Assembly: GCF_022271405.1 (NCBI RefSeq)
Contig: NZ_JAJNAL010000001.1
Coordinates: 328,371 to 392,370 of the forward strand
Source: Rhodopseudomonas infernalis
GTDB lineage: Bacteria; Pseudomonadota; Alphaproteobacteria; Rhizobiales; Xanthobacteraceae
Length of the DNA: 64,000 nt
Reading direction: 5' to 3'
Below the pieces are notes generated by a model. That model ran no database searches and was not told the DNA's origin. It was given only the letters and a program-made list of their open reading frames with translations. The position numbers and the translations under genes were made by a program. Below are positions 51,590 to 63,473 of this stretch, in pieces; the stretch's first letter is position 1, and every line of letters begins with the position of its first letter.

Positions 51590-52039
51590 CTACGCCTGCT
51601 CCTGCGAGAAGCCGCGACGCCACCACGGTTTCAATCGTTCGATCAGTTCGCCGGTCAGCGGCGTCGGCTTGCGGCTGACGCGATCGACCAGCACCGTCAC
51701 GGCGCGCGCCGAGGCGACGCAGACGCCCTCCGAAAACACCGCCTGATCGAAATGCGTCGAGGTGCGGCCGAGCTTGACCAGGCCGATGCCGAGCTCGATG
51801 GTTCCCGGCCAGTGCAACTCGCTGCGGAAGTGAATGTCGAGCCGCGCCAGCACCCACGCCATCCCCTCAGGCACCAGCCCCCTGATCAGCGTGACCCGCG
51901 CGCTCTCGAAATAACTGGCATAGACCGCGTTGTTGACGTGGTTGTTCGGGTCGAGATCGGCGAAGCGGACGTTGTCCGAAAGTCGATAGGGAAAGTCTTC
52001 GAGCTGAGGGACAGCGTGGTCGCGGGATCGTGCGGTCAA
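51590..52039 (-). CDS. 4-hydroxybenzoyl-CoA-thioesterase-like hotdog thioesterase
   Basis: 149-residue hotdog-fold acyl-CoA thioesterase. The catalytic segment VRFADLDPNNHVNNAVYASYFE holds the Asp (FxDxDxxxHVNN) of the 4HBT/YbgC type. It would free a CoA thioester acid. A TTG at 52039, with GGAGA about 6 nt upstream, starts at TARSRDHAVPQL; a longer GTG start (52102) adds an unconserved tail. On the opposite strand between the ferredoxin and the reductase, so regulated separately. Confidence 0.82.
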   Translation of the reverse strand: MTARSRDHAVPQLEDFPYRLSDNVRFADLDPNNHVNNAVYASYFESARVTLIRGLVPEGMAWVLARLDIHFRSELHWPGTIELGIGLVKLGRTSTHFDQAVFSEGVCVASARAVTVLVDRVSRKPTPLTGELIERLKPWWRRGFSQEQA

Positions 52040-52198
52040 GGGCCATTCTCCGGGCTTTTGCCGTCCATTGAGCGCAGTTCTTGAGGTAGGACAAGGTGGC
52101 ACCGCCTAATTATGGCTTTTCTCCCCCGCCCGGCTTGGCTAGACAAGCCGCGGCCGGACCGCCCCGCGTCCGAGAATTCTTCAACACGAAAAGAATAA

Positions 52199-53230
<1,032 letters not shown>

Positions 53231-53266
53231 GCACGGCGGCGACGGCTGCGAAGCGAATGATGACGG

Positions 53267-53300
53267 AGGGCGCGCCGCGAGGTGCGCCCTTTTTGTTTTG
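53267..53300 (+). terminator. Rho-independent terminator of fpr
   Basis: Stem AGGGCGC / GCGCCCT around a 10-nt loop, followed by a TTTTTGTTTTG run. 37 nt after the fpr stop; textbook intrinsic terminator. Confidence 0.85.
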
Positions 53301-53314
53301 GGCGGTGCTCCCCG

Positions 53315-53400
53315 CGTCATTGCGAGAAGCGTAGCGACGAAGCAATCCAGCAGCGCAGCGCTCGGCGCTTCTGGATTGCTTCGCTGCGCTCGCAATGGCG
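53315..53400. repeat. inverted repeat, family B
   Basis: CGTCATTGCGAGAAGCGTAG ... CTGGATTGCTTCGCTGC ... CGCAATGGCG; its outer right arm is slightly eroded. The rest of the 323-nt gap 53231-53553 holds the fpr terminator and the upstream part of the clc gene, no other gene. Confidence 0.8.
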
Positions 53401-53553
53401 GTGAAGGATGCGAGTCGTTTCGTTTTGCTCGGCGACGGGGGGGGCTGCCGCGTTTCACGTCAAGTTGACGCGATCACTTGCTGGACTCGGGGCGGCCGGA
53501 CGCGTCATGAAGGGACGCACGCCGTTCACATCCGCGCGAGGCATTATCTGCCG

Positions 53554-54828
53554 ATGAAATTCGCCGTCACTCACCGCCAGAAGCGAAAGTTCGTGATCTT
53601 CTCGTCACGCTCGCGGCGGCGGGCGATCTTTCTGGCGGGCGGGCTGTTCATCGGCGTCGCGGCGGCGGCGCTGGCTTGGCTCGCCGACCTGGCGCAGGAC
53701 GCATTCGCGGTTCTGCTCGGGCATTCGCGCTACTGGCCGCTGCTGATCACGCCGCTCGGCTTCCTGATCTCGGTGTATCTCACCAACCGTTTCTTCCCGA
53801 ACGCGGGGGGCAGCGGCATCCCGCAGGCGATCGCGGCGCGGCGGCTGACCGACCAGGGCGCGCGCGGCCGGCTGGTCTCGCTCCGCGCGGCGGTCGGCAA
53901 GTTCGTGCTGACGCTGTTCGGCCTGCTGATCGGCGCCTCGGTCGGCCGCGAGGGACCGACGGTGCAGATCGGCGCCTCGATCATGTTCGCGCTCGGCCGT
54001 CTGTCACCACGGCGGCAGCCGGCGCTGATCCTGGCCGGCGCCTCGGCCGGCGTGGCGGCGGCGTTCAACACGCCGCTCGCCGGCATCATCTTCGGCATCG
54101 AGGAAATGAGCCGCTCGTTCGAGACGCGCGCCAGCACGCTGATCATCGCCGCGGTGGTGGCGGCCGGGCTGACCTCGATCGCGCTGCTCGGCAACTACAC
54201 GTATTTCGGCAGCAGCGCGATGGGGCTGCGCGGCGGGCTCGACTGGCTGGCGATCCCCGTCTGCGGCATCGTCGGCGGTCTGGCCGGTGGCCTGTTCAAC
54301 CGCGCGGTGGTGACCGCCGGCACGGTCGCGGCCCTCAATCGCCGGCCGTTGCTGCTGGCGCTCGGCTGCGGCCTCGCGGTCGCGCTGTGCGGGCTCGCCT
54401 CCAACGACGCCATCTACGGCACCAGCTACACCCAGGTGAAAGCCGCGCTGGAAAGCGGCACGCCGCTGCCGGGCGATTTCGGCGTGCTGAAGCTGCTCGC
54501 CACCGCGCTGTCGTCGATCAGCGGCCTGCCGGGCGGCATCTTCTCGCCATCGCTGGCGGTCGGCGCCGGGCTCGGCAGCAACATCGCGGCGCTGTTCGCC
54601 GGCACGCCGGTGGCGGCGATCATGCTGCTCGGCATGGTGTCGTACTTCTCCGGCGTGGTGCAGGCGCCGATCACCGCGTTCGTCATCGTCATCGAAATGA
54701 CCGACAACCACGCCATGGTGATCCCGGTGATGGCCGCCTCGCTGCTTGCCTACGCGACCTCGCGACTGATCGCCGAGGAGGGCATCTACCACGCGCTGGC
54801 GAAGCGCTTCGTGCAGCCGGCGGGGTAA
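53554..54828 (+). CDS. clcA: ClC-family chloride/proton antiporter
   Basis: 424-residue ion transporter with the three ClC selectivity-filter motifs: GSGIP (86-90), GREGP (131-135, gating Glu133) and GGIFSPSLAVGAG. The intracellular proton-path glutamate equivalent to E. coli Glu203 is kept (Glu184 in GIEEMSRSFE), which argues for a Cl-/H+ exchanger and not a channel. ATG at 53554 chosen because the upstream in-frame part (from 53395) is a repeat arm. The 227-nt gap after it (54829-55055) holds nothing recognised. Confidence 0.9.
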   Translation: MKFAVTHRQKRKFVIFSSRSRRRAIFLAGGLFIGVAAAALAWLADLAQDAFAVLLGHSRYWPLLITPLGFLISVYLTNRFFPNAGGSGIPQAIAARRLTDQGARGRLVSLRAAVGKFVLTLFGLLIGASVGREGPTVQIGASIMFALGRLSPRRQPALILAGASAGVAAAFNTPLAGIIFGIEEMSRSFETRASTLIIAAVVAAGLTSIALLGNYTYFGSSAMGLRGGLDWLAIPVCGIVGGLAGGLFNRAVVTAGTVAALNRRPLLLALGCGLAVALCGLASNDAIYGTSYTQVKAALESGTPLPGDFGVLKLLATALSSISGLPGGIFSPSLAVGAGLGSNIAALFAGTPVAAIMLLGMVSYFSGVVQAPITAFVIVIEMTDNHAMVIPVMAASLLAYATSRLIAEEGIYHALAKRFVQPAG

Positions 54829-55055
54829 GGCGCGCGACAGAGGCATGGGCGTCCGGAGGTTCGTAAGATATTCGCAGCGTGCAGGACGTAGCCAGCATGC
54901 ATTGTCGGTAATCCAAGAAGTCCTGCGCCGGTGAGGCCAGTCAAGCCTCCCGTTTGTGGTCCACCGGCGGCTCTGCCGTCAGATATTAGTGCAACGGGTT
55001 GCCCAGCGATCGAAAATCAGGCGATATAGGGTGACGCAATGGGCGTCGGCGATCC

Positions 55056-55637
55056 GTGAAATTCTTTAGGTACGAAATTGCCATAGGTATCGGAGTGGCT
55101 ACCACGTTCTGGGGCGTAGTCGCTCTGTTCTATTCAGGCTTGCCGAACATCAAGGAGATTGCTGGTCCACTCGCGACCGTGATGGCAGCCGCAGCGGCCG
55201 CATTCGTGGCTTACACATTAGGGAAAGCCCAGATCGATGTTGCCGAGCGAAACTGGCAAACCGCGAACGAGAAGCTCGTGCTGGAGCTCTTCGAAAGGCG
55301 TATAGCCGTGTTCGAAGAGATCCGCTCAGCGGTAAGCGGTGTGTTGCGTACGGGGCAGCCAACAGACGGGGATTATTTGGCGTATTGCCGTGCGATAGAT
55401 CGGGCGCCTTACTATTTCGGATCTGAAGTCGGTGTGTATCTTGAAAAGATTAGGTTGCTAATAATCGAACTTCAATTGGATGCGACCATTATTGCTGATC
55501 ACCATGCGTCTGATCAACATGCTAGGATTTGGGGGCGGGTGGAGCGAATGAAGGAATTGGCCGGCTTCTATGATCAAGCCGGCGCATTGTTCGGGCCTTA
55601 TATCAAAGCGCACCAAAAAATCGTTAGTAGCGATTAG
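55056..55637 (+). CDS. hypothetical protein with two N-terminal membrane helices
   Basis: 193-residue protein I do not recognise. TM helices about 8-27 (IAIGIGVATTFWGVVALFYS) and 36-54 (PLATVMAAAAAAFVAYTLG), then a long soluble helical part with aromatic DRAPYYFGSEVGVYLEKIRLL. This fold type (short TM pair plus helical domain) is common in small proteins of mobile or accessory islands. GTG start at 55056. The surrounding 55-56.7 kb has lower GC and more AT-rich codons than its neighbours. Confidence 0.6.
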   Translation: MKFFRYEIAIGIGVATTFWGVVALFYSGLPNIKEIAGPLATVMAAAAAAFVAYTLGKAQIDVAERNWQTANEKLVLELFERRIAVFEEIRSAVSGVLRTGQPTDGDYLAYCRAIDRAPYYFGSEVGVYLEKIRLLIIELQLDATIIADHHASDQHARIWGRVERMKELAGFYDQAGALFGPYIKAHQKIVSSD

Positions 55638-55767
55638 GCGCTGCGTTGAAGCGAATGAGTGGAATTTTCGCTCATCTATTTGTTCGCGGAGTATAGTTAT
55701 CAATTCTGCTTGATCAAAGCCGTAATTATTTAGGGTGGTATTCACTTTAGCGCGAAGGAGGCTGAAA

Positions 55768-55998
55768 ATGGTCGGTGGGCCTACAGTAAATTACAATCAC
55801 CAGCATATTGCCCGTGGCTACAGCATCTCAGGCGCATCGCAGGGTTACGTGTTGACAGTCAGGGATGTCCGCGATGCGATTGCGTATCTTCCTGATCATG
55901 CGGAGATCATCTTCGGCCCATGTGAGCACGGCGAGCCGCTGCAATTCTATCGTTTTAAGACGCGAGGTGAAAATCTGCTCGCAATTGAGTTCGGTTGA
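55768..55998 (+). CDS. small hypothetical protein
   Basis: 76 residues; a strong AAGGAGG at 55755-55761 lies 6 nt before the ATG. The sequence (GYVLTVRDVRDAIAYLPDHAEIIFGPCEHGEPLQFYRFK) looks like a small single-domain fold; family not recognised. Confidence 0.55.
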   Translation: MVGGPTVNYNHQHIARGYSISGASQGYVLTVRDVRDAIAYLPDHAEIIFGPCEHGEPLQFYRFKTRGENLLAIEFG

Positions 55999-56012
55999 TT
56001 AGAAGCCGCAAC

Positions 56013-56258
56013 ATGCGTGCTCTAATAGTTTTGTTGGTCTTAATCGCGGTGGCAGGGTGGTGGGAGCCACTAGTCTATGAGCGTTTTGAGGTCAAGTTGG
56101 GTGTCTATGGCGCTAAACCCGAAATGATGTCGCGAACATGCATCTTCTTCACGTGGCATGCGATCATTGAGCACAGGGTAGTTGGAGATTTTGAGTATAG
56201 TTGCCCCCGGCGTAGAGGTCAGATCGCGCTTGGTGCGCCTGGGTTGTTGATTGACTGA
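56013..56258 (+). CDS. small putative secreted or membrane-anchored protein
   Basis: 81 residues with a hydrophobic N-terminus (ALIVLLVLIAVAGWW) followed by a short polar part with two Cys (SRTCIFF; YSCPRRR). The 55995 TTG overlaps the upstream stop and would add six residues; ATG at 56013 is a cleaner start. No homologue recognised. Confidence 0.42.
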   Translation: MRALIVLLVLIAVAGWWEPLVYERFEVKLGVYGAKPEMMSRTCIFFTWHAIIEHRVVGDFEYSCPRRRGQIALGAPGLLID

Positions 56259-56693
56259 TCAGAGGCGGCGAAGCGGCGTTATATGCGCGAGATTGGTGTC
56301 GAAGCTTGGAGATGCTCCGGGTATATACTGTGGCAGATGGCTTTTGAGGGGGGGGGCTGGTTCGGCGCCGATGGTCGGTCTCTGCCGTGAGTGGTGGATG
56401 ATTATTCGCGCTCTCCGCCTGAAGGGCTCCGCAAATCGGCGCGGCGAGATGGTGCAGGCTGCAGAAGACCATCGATGACTGGGGCCTCGTCCTAAGCGAT
56501 CTTCGTAAAAGCGGGCCGCCCTGACGGAGTCGCGGGAAAGTCGTGGATGGCAAGGACGAGCTTGCCCATGATGCAGTAAACAAGACTGTTAGTCTCGTGC
56601 GAATTTTAGACCAGGCTCTTAGGTTGAGTTGTCGCCTCTGGGCCGTATAGGTTTAATAATCGCAAACATGCTCTTATTTCGTTGCTTCGCTGC
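56259..56693. other. 435-nt stretch with no recognised gene
   Basis: Low-GC stretch after the small genes, containing no convincing gene on either strand and no clear inverted repeat. A G9 run is at about 56348-56356. May hold decayed coding remnants. Confidence 0.4.
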
Positions 56694-57676
56694 TTATCTT
56701 GCGGTCTTCGCGACCAGAGATCTTTGCTCATCCAGCACGTCGGCAAGCGTTTGCTCGAACGCGATCTTCGGCGCCCAGCCGAGCAACTCGCGGGCGCGGC
56801 TGGCGTCGCCGAGGATGATGTCGGCGGCGTCATTGGCGCCGCGCGCGGGATCGTTGTGCACGTCGATCGGCACCCGGGCCATCGCCAGTAACTGCTGCAG
56901 CACATCGCCGATCCGGTGGGAGACGCCCGATGCGATGTTGAGGATGGTGTCGGGTGCCAGGCCTGGACTCCGCGCGATGGCTTCCGCATAGGCCTCGGCG
57001 ACGTCGCGAACGTCGAGGAAGTCGCGCTGGCCGTCGAGATTGCCGACTCGAATCTGCGGCGGCGCAAGCCCAGCCTCGATCCGGGCAATCTGGCGCGCGA
57101 AGGCCGGGATGACGAAGGCGTCGGTTTGACCGGGGCCGGTGTGATTGAAGGGGCGCAAACGAACGCAGCGCAGTCCCTTGGCGATCAGCGGGCCGAGCGC
57201 GAGGTCGGCCGCCGCTTTCGACGCCCCGTAGTCGTCGGTCGGCGCCAACGCCGTCTGTTCGCTGGTCGGCCGGATCGGCGGGCGATTGCGTCCGTAAGCG
57301 AGGCCCGAGCCGACGTTGAGCAGGACGCAGCTCGGCGCAGCCTCGAGGATGGTTCGCCCGATGATGCGGACGCCATCGAGATGGACCCGCCAGCTCGCCG
57401 CCGGATCCGCATTGGCGGCACCGGGCGCCGCTAGCGCGGCCAGATTGACGAAGTGCGTCGGCCGCACCGCCGCGAGTGCACTCGCAACCGCCGCGGCGTC
57501 GGTGACGTCGAGAGCCGCGACGTCGCCGAGGGTCGGATTGCTGCCGGCGTAAAGCGCGGTCGGGATGATCGCGGCGCTGTCGCCGAATTTGCGACGGATC
57601 GCATCGGCCAGATGCAGGCCGACGAAACCGGTGGCGCCGGTGATCAGGATCCGCAACGGAGCCGCGCGCTCAGCCA

Positions 57677-57677
<1 letters not shown>
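56694..57677 (-). CDS. rmd: GDP-4-dehydro-6-deoxy-mannose reductase-like NAD-epimerase
   Basis: 327-residue extended SDR. Rossmann motif GATGFVG, catalytic Ser in NVGSGLAYG and Tyr/Lys in YGASKAAAD, then RPFNHTGPGQTDAFVIPAFA. These and its position directly after gmd point to Rmd (GDP-D-rhamnose synthesis), though GDP-fucose-type reductases look alike. Start ATG overlaps the gmd stop by 1 nt (TAATG), so the two are coupled. Last gene of the leftward GT2-gmd-rmd operon. Confidence 0.8.
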
Positions 57678-59789
<2,112 letters not shown>

Positions 59790-59995
59790 TGTCGTCCTCG
59801 CTCGAATCGTGCACCCCGCGGGCAGGGCCCGCGGATGGCGGCGACATAGACCCTGCCGACCGGCGCATTGCAAGCGCAGCCCCTGCAGCTTTCGAGCGCC
59901 AGATTCGGGGCGAGCGGCCGGGCCGCCATTGACGCTGCGAAGCAGGACCCGTTACATCGCCGGATCGATTTGGTGACCGCGCGGGCCTCCGCGGG

Positions 59996-61372
59996 ATGGT
60001 TTCATCCGGCCGTCACGGTCGACGTCAAGCGACGGACAACTCTTTGGCGCAGCCTCACGATCCGAACACCCCGACGCAGCCCTGGCTGTGGATGGACGTG
60101 TCGACCAGCAGCCGGGCGCGGTCCGGGCAGATGAACGGGACGTTGCGGGTCGAGCACAGCGTCGCCACCGCGCTGTCGGACGCGATCGGGCCGGAGCTTC
60201 GGTTCTGCCGCTACGAGCCGTTGCGGCGTGATTACGTGCCGGTGAGCTACGCGCCGGATCTCGGGGCGAAGCCGGTGGCGGCCGCACCGAAGTCGAAGTC
60301 GCGCACAACGCTGCTGTCATCGATCAAGCCGCTCGGCAAACGCCTCGAGCGCGCGGTCAAGACCTCGGTGCGGGGCGCCGTGGCGCCGATGATGCAGAAG
60401 ATGTCCGCCGGCGAAGCCTTGCCGCGGCTCGGCGGCGGGGCTGCCGGCGAGGTGTTGCTGCTGGCCGGCGAGAACTGGTCCCGGGTCGATTATGCGGCGG
60501 TGGCGCGGATGCGCCGCGAGCGGGGTACGCGTGTGGCGGCGGTCTGCCAGGATTTCATCCCGGTGGTTGCGCCGCAGTTCTTCGCCGACGGCGAGTTCGT
60601 CACCCAGTTCGAGGCCTACGCGCAATTTCTCATCCACGAATGCGATCTGGTGGTGTCGATCTCCGATTCGACGAGCGCCGATGTGAGAAGCTACGCTCAG
60701 CGCCATGGCGGTTTGCGCGGCGGGCTCGAGGTGGTGCACCTCGGCGCCGATCTGGTCGCGCCGAAAACCGTCATGCGGCCAGCGGCGCTGACGGATGCGC
60801 AGGCGAAGCGCTTCGTGATCAGCGTCTCGACCATCCAGTCGCGCAAGAATTTCGATCTGCTGTATCATGTGTGGCGACGGTTGACCGAGCAGGGCACGCC
60901 GGATCTGCCGACGCTGGTGATGGTCGGCCAACCCGGCTTCGGCAGCTCGGACCTGTTGTGGCAGATCGCCCACGATCCGGTCACCGCATCGTCGATCCTG
61001 CATCTGCCGCGGGTCGGCGACGAGGAACTCGCCTGGCTGTATCAGCACTGCGCTTTCACGCTGTATCCTTCGTTCTACGAAGGCTGGGGCCTGCCGGTGT
61101 CGGAGAGCCTTGCTTTCGGCAAATACTGTCTTGCTTCAAACACCTCTTCGCTGCCGGAAGCGGGCGCCGGCCTGGCGGGGCACCTCGATCCGCTCGATTT
61201 CGCCGCCTGGCGCGACGCGGTCCTTGACCTGATCCGTACCCCTGAGCACCTTGCGCAGCACGAGGCGGCGATCCGGGCGCAGTATCGTCCGGTCACATGG
61301 GCACAATCCGCCCGCCGGCTCGCCGAGGTGCTGCGAGGCCTTGCGGCCGCGCCGGCCACGATCCAGAGTTAG
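59996..61372 (+). CDS. glycosyltransferase family 4 (GT-B), mannosyltransferase-like
   Basis: 458-residue GT-B fold protein. The C-terminal half has the retaining GT4 motif EGWGLPVSE (E-x7-E) in FYEGWGLPVSESLAFG and a VISVSTIQSRKN block; the N-terminal half includes HECDLVVSISDSTSADV. Family resembles WbaZ/WbdB-type O-antigen mannosyltransferases. Divergent from the GT2 operon (206-nt gap) and followed after 7 nt by the O-antigen-ligase-like gene. Exact start uncertain: ATG 59996, or TTG near 60044. Confidence 0.82.
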   Translation: MVSSGRHGRRQATDNSLAQPHDPNTPTQPWLWMDVSTSSRARSGQMNGTLRVEHSVATALSDAIGPELRFCRYEPLRRDYVPVSYAPDLGAKPVAAAPKSKSRTTLLSSIKPLGKRLERAVKTSVRGAVAPMMQKMSAGEALPRLGGGAAGEVLLLAGENWSRVDYAAVARMRRERGTRVAAVCQDFIPVVAPQFFADGEFVTQFEAYAQFLIHECDLVVSISDSTSADVRSYAQRHGGLRGGLEVVHLGADLVAPKTVMRPAALTDAQAKRFVISVSTIQSRKNFDLLYHVWRRLTEQGTPDLPTLVMVGQPGFGSSDLLWQIAHDPVTASSILHLPRVGDEELAWLYQHCAFTLYPSFYEGWGLPVSESLAFGKYCLASNTSSLPEAGAGLAGHLDPLDFAAWRDAVLDLIRTPEHLAQHEAAIRAQYRPVTWAQSARRLAEVLRGLAAAPATIQS

Positions 61373-61379
61373 GAGTCCA

Positions 61380-62639
61380 ATGGTTTCCGCAGTGGCCCAA
61401 CCGTCCTCGATCAAGCAAAGGCTGGAGCGCACCCGCGACTGGTTGCTACGCACCCGGGCCGGGGAGAAGCTATTCATTCTGTCGCTGTGCCTGGTCTATG
61501 TGATGCACAGCATCTGGTCGGCCCGCACCGTGTTGTGGTTCTTGGTGGTGCCGGCGATGCTGCTGTCGGCGGTGCCGTATCGCAATTTGCTGCCGATCGT
61601 GAAGTCGTGGGTGTTCGTCGCCTGCGCGTGCTTCCTGGGGCTGATCCTCGCCACCTCGGTGCTCGGCGGCGGCACGCCGGCGCAGATGCTGCTGCTGAAC
61701 CTGCGCTACACGGCAGCCGTGCTGGCCTTCGTGCTGATCACCGCGCATCTGGTCCGGAACGACGGCGACTTCCTCCGCCTGCTGTTCCTGGTCCTCGCGC
61801 CGGTCGCGGCGTTGACGGCGGTCCGCGACGTGGCGTCGTTCACCGGCCTGTCGCTCGAGACCCTGATGTCGACGCGGCTGGAGGGGGTCAAGGGTCTCAC
61901 CGTGTACTACAACTCCAACGTGATCGGGATGATGTACGCGATGCCCTGCGTCGGCGCCGCGGCAATCATGACCTCGCGATCGCTGAAGCTGTGGCAGCAT
62001 GCGATGCTTGCGGTTGCGATCCTGGTGCTGCTCGGCGCGATCCTGCTCACCGGCAGCCGCGGTTCGCTGATCGCCGCCGGTGTCGGCATCGGCGTCTCGG
62101 TGTTGTTCTCGGAGCATCGGCGCCTGAAGGTGGCGCTGATCGCGCTGGCCGTGGTGGCGGTCGCCGTCATCGTGTTGGCGCCGTTCAAGAGCGAGTTGTT
62201 ACAGCGGCGTGACAGCCTGCGGCTGTCGTTGTGGCCGGTGTATCTGCAATTGGCGATGGCGAAGCCGTGGCTGGGCTATGGGCTGGCCTTCGACACGCAG
62301 CGGACGCTGCCCGATGGCAACGTCGTGATGAATGCGCACAATATCGTGCTGTGCGCGCTGGTGCGCGGCGGCGTGCTGACCGCGTTGGCGCTGATCGGCA
62401 TCGCCCTGGCGTCCGGCATCAGCGGGCTCAAAGCCTGGCGCCGCTCCGGCGAAGTCGCGGCATTGGCGCTGCTGGCAACCTGCCTGACGGCCTCGAGCGT
62501 CGATTACGAGATCATTCCCACCGATCTCGGTTATCTTTACTTTCTGTTCTGGCTGCCCGTCGGTGTCTGTCTCGGCGCTGGGCTGGCCGCTGCTCATCGT
62601 GTTCTGCCCGGCCGGCTGCCGAAAACCCAGCCGGTCTAG
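61380..62639 (+). CDS. O-antigen ligase/polymerase-like membrane protein (WaaL/Wzy family)
   Basis: 419-residue protein with about 10-12 TM helices and the Wzy_C periplasmic-loop region (RRDSLRLSLWPVYLQLAMAKPWLGYGLAFD and NAHNIVLCALVRGG, with His). Either ligates O-antigen to lipid A-core or polymerises repeat units. AGGAG just after the GT4 stop is 5 nt from the ATG; the two are clearly one operon. This class is hard to separate into WaaL and Wzy by sequence alone. Confidence 0.85.
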   Translation: MVSAVAQPSSIKQRLERTRDWLLRTRAGEKLFILSLCLVYVMHSIWSARTVLWFLVVPAMLLSAVPYRNLLPIVKSWVFVACACFLGLILATSVLGGGTPAQMLLLNLRYTAAVLAFVLITAHLVRNDGDFLRLLFLVLAPVAALTAVRDVASFTGLSLETLMSTRLEGVKGLTVYYNSNVIGMMYAMPCVGAAAIMTSRSLKLWQHAMLAVAILVLLGAILLTGSRGSLIAAGVGIGVSVLFSEHRRLKVALIALAVVAVAVIVLAPFKSELLQRRDSLRLSLWPVYLQLAMAKPWLGYGLAFDTQRTLPDGNVVMNAHNIVLCALVRGGVLTALALIGIALASGISGLKAWRRSGEVAALALLATCLTASSVDYEIIPTDLGYLYFLFWLPVGVCLGAGLAAAHRVLPGRLPKTQPV

Positions 62640-62741
62640 CCTCGTCACAAAATCGCCCGCCGGCGAGGGATCAGTCCGCCGGCCGGATACTGCTACCGCT
62701 CCGCCATATTATCGTCTCATCGCGATGTTTCAGGTGTTACC

Positions 62742-63395
62742 ATGAATACACATCGACCGATCCGCCTCCTCGCGCTGGCGGCTGCCGCCCTTGTATCCTA
62801 CGTGATGACCGCGACGGCCCCGGCCGCCGCGGCGGAACCGACAGCGGCCGGCCTCTGGCAACGGACCGACAACGGCAAGGCCGGCGGCAAGCCGGTGGTC
62901 TGGGTGCTGATGCTCGACCGCGGCAACAACATGTACGAAGGCGTCGTCGCCAAGACCTTCACGCAACCGGGCCAGAGCAATCTGACGGTGTGCGAGGAGT
63001 GTGAGGACGATCGCAAGGATCAGCCTATCCTCGGCATCTCGCTGATCCGCGACATGAAGCGGAAGGCCCGCGTCTACGAAGGCGGCAACATCCTCGACCC
63101 GCGTAACGGCGACGTCTGGAAGGCGATGCTGACGGTCAGCCCGGACGGCCAGACCCTGACGCTGCGCGGCTACCTGATGACGCCGGCGCTCGGCAAGGAC
63201 GAAGACTGGTTCAGGCTGCCCGACAGCGCGATCGCTCAGCTCGATCCGGCGATCGTCGCCAAGTTCATGCCCGAGCAGGCCGCCGCGCTCACCGGCAAAC
63301 CCGGCGCCGTCCCGCCTGCCACCGCCGGCAAGGCGAAGGCCACGCCCGCACCGGCCCCGAAGGGCGGCGCGATGGCGCCGGCCCCGGCGAAGTAA
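62742..63395 (+). CDS. DUF2147 family exported protein
   Basis: 217-residue protein with a signal peptide (about 1-31, PIRLLALAAAALVSYVMTATAPAAAA). The DUF2147 core begins TAAGLWQRTDNGKAGGKPVVWV and includes YEGGNILDPRNGDVWKAMLTV; the C-terminal 35 residues are Ala/Pro/Lys-rich low complexity. Function unknown; the family is periplasmic and lipocalin-like. 102 nt after the polymerase/ligase gene. Confidence 0.85.
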   Translation: MNTHRPIRLLALAAAALVSYVMTATAPAAAAEPTAAGLWQRTDNGKAGGKPVVWVLMLDRGNNMYEGVVAKTFTQPGQSNLTVCEECEDDRKDQPILGISLIRDMKRKARVYEGGNILDPRNGDVWKAMLTVSPDGQTLTLRGYLMTPALGKDEDWFRLPDSAIAQLDPAIVAKFMPEQAAALTGKPGAVPPATAGKAKATPAPAPKGGAMAPAPAK

Positions 63396-63442
63396 GCGGG
63401 CGGCATTCGTCGCCGGTTTCCCGGCCAGCATGCTAAGCAGTA

Positions 63443-63473
63443 AACCGGCGATCGCGCGCAGCGGTCGCCGGTT
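63443..63473. terminator. hairpin between convergent genes
   Basis: AACCGGCGA (63443-63451) / TCGCCGGTT (63465-63473), 9-bp stem with a 13-nt loop, between the convergent DUF2147 and patatin-like genes; no U-run on either side. Possible bidirectional terminator. Confidence 0.4.
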
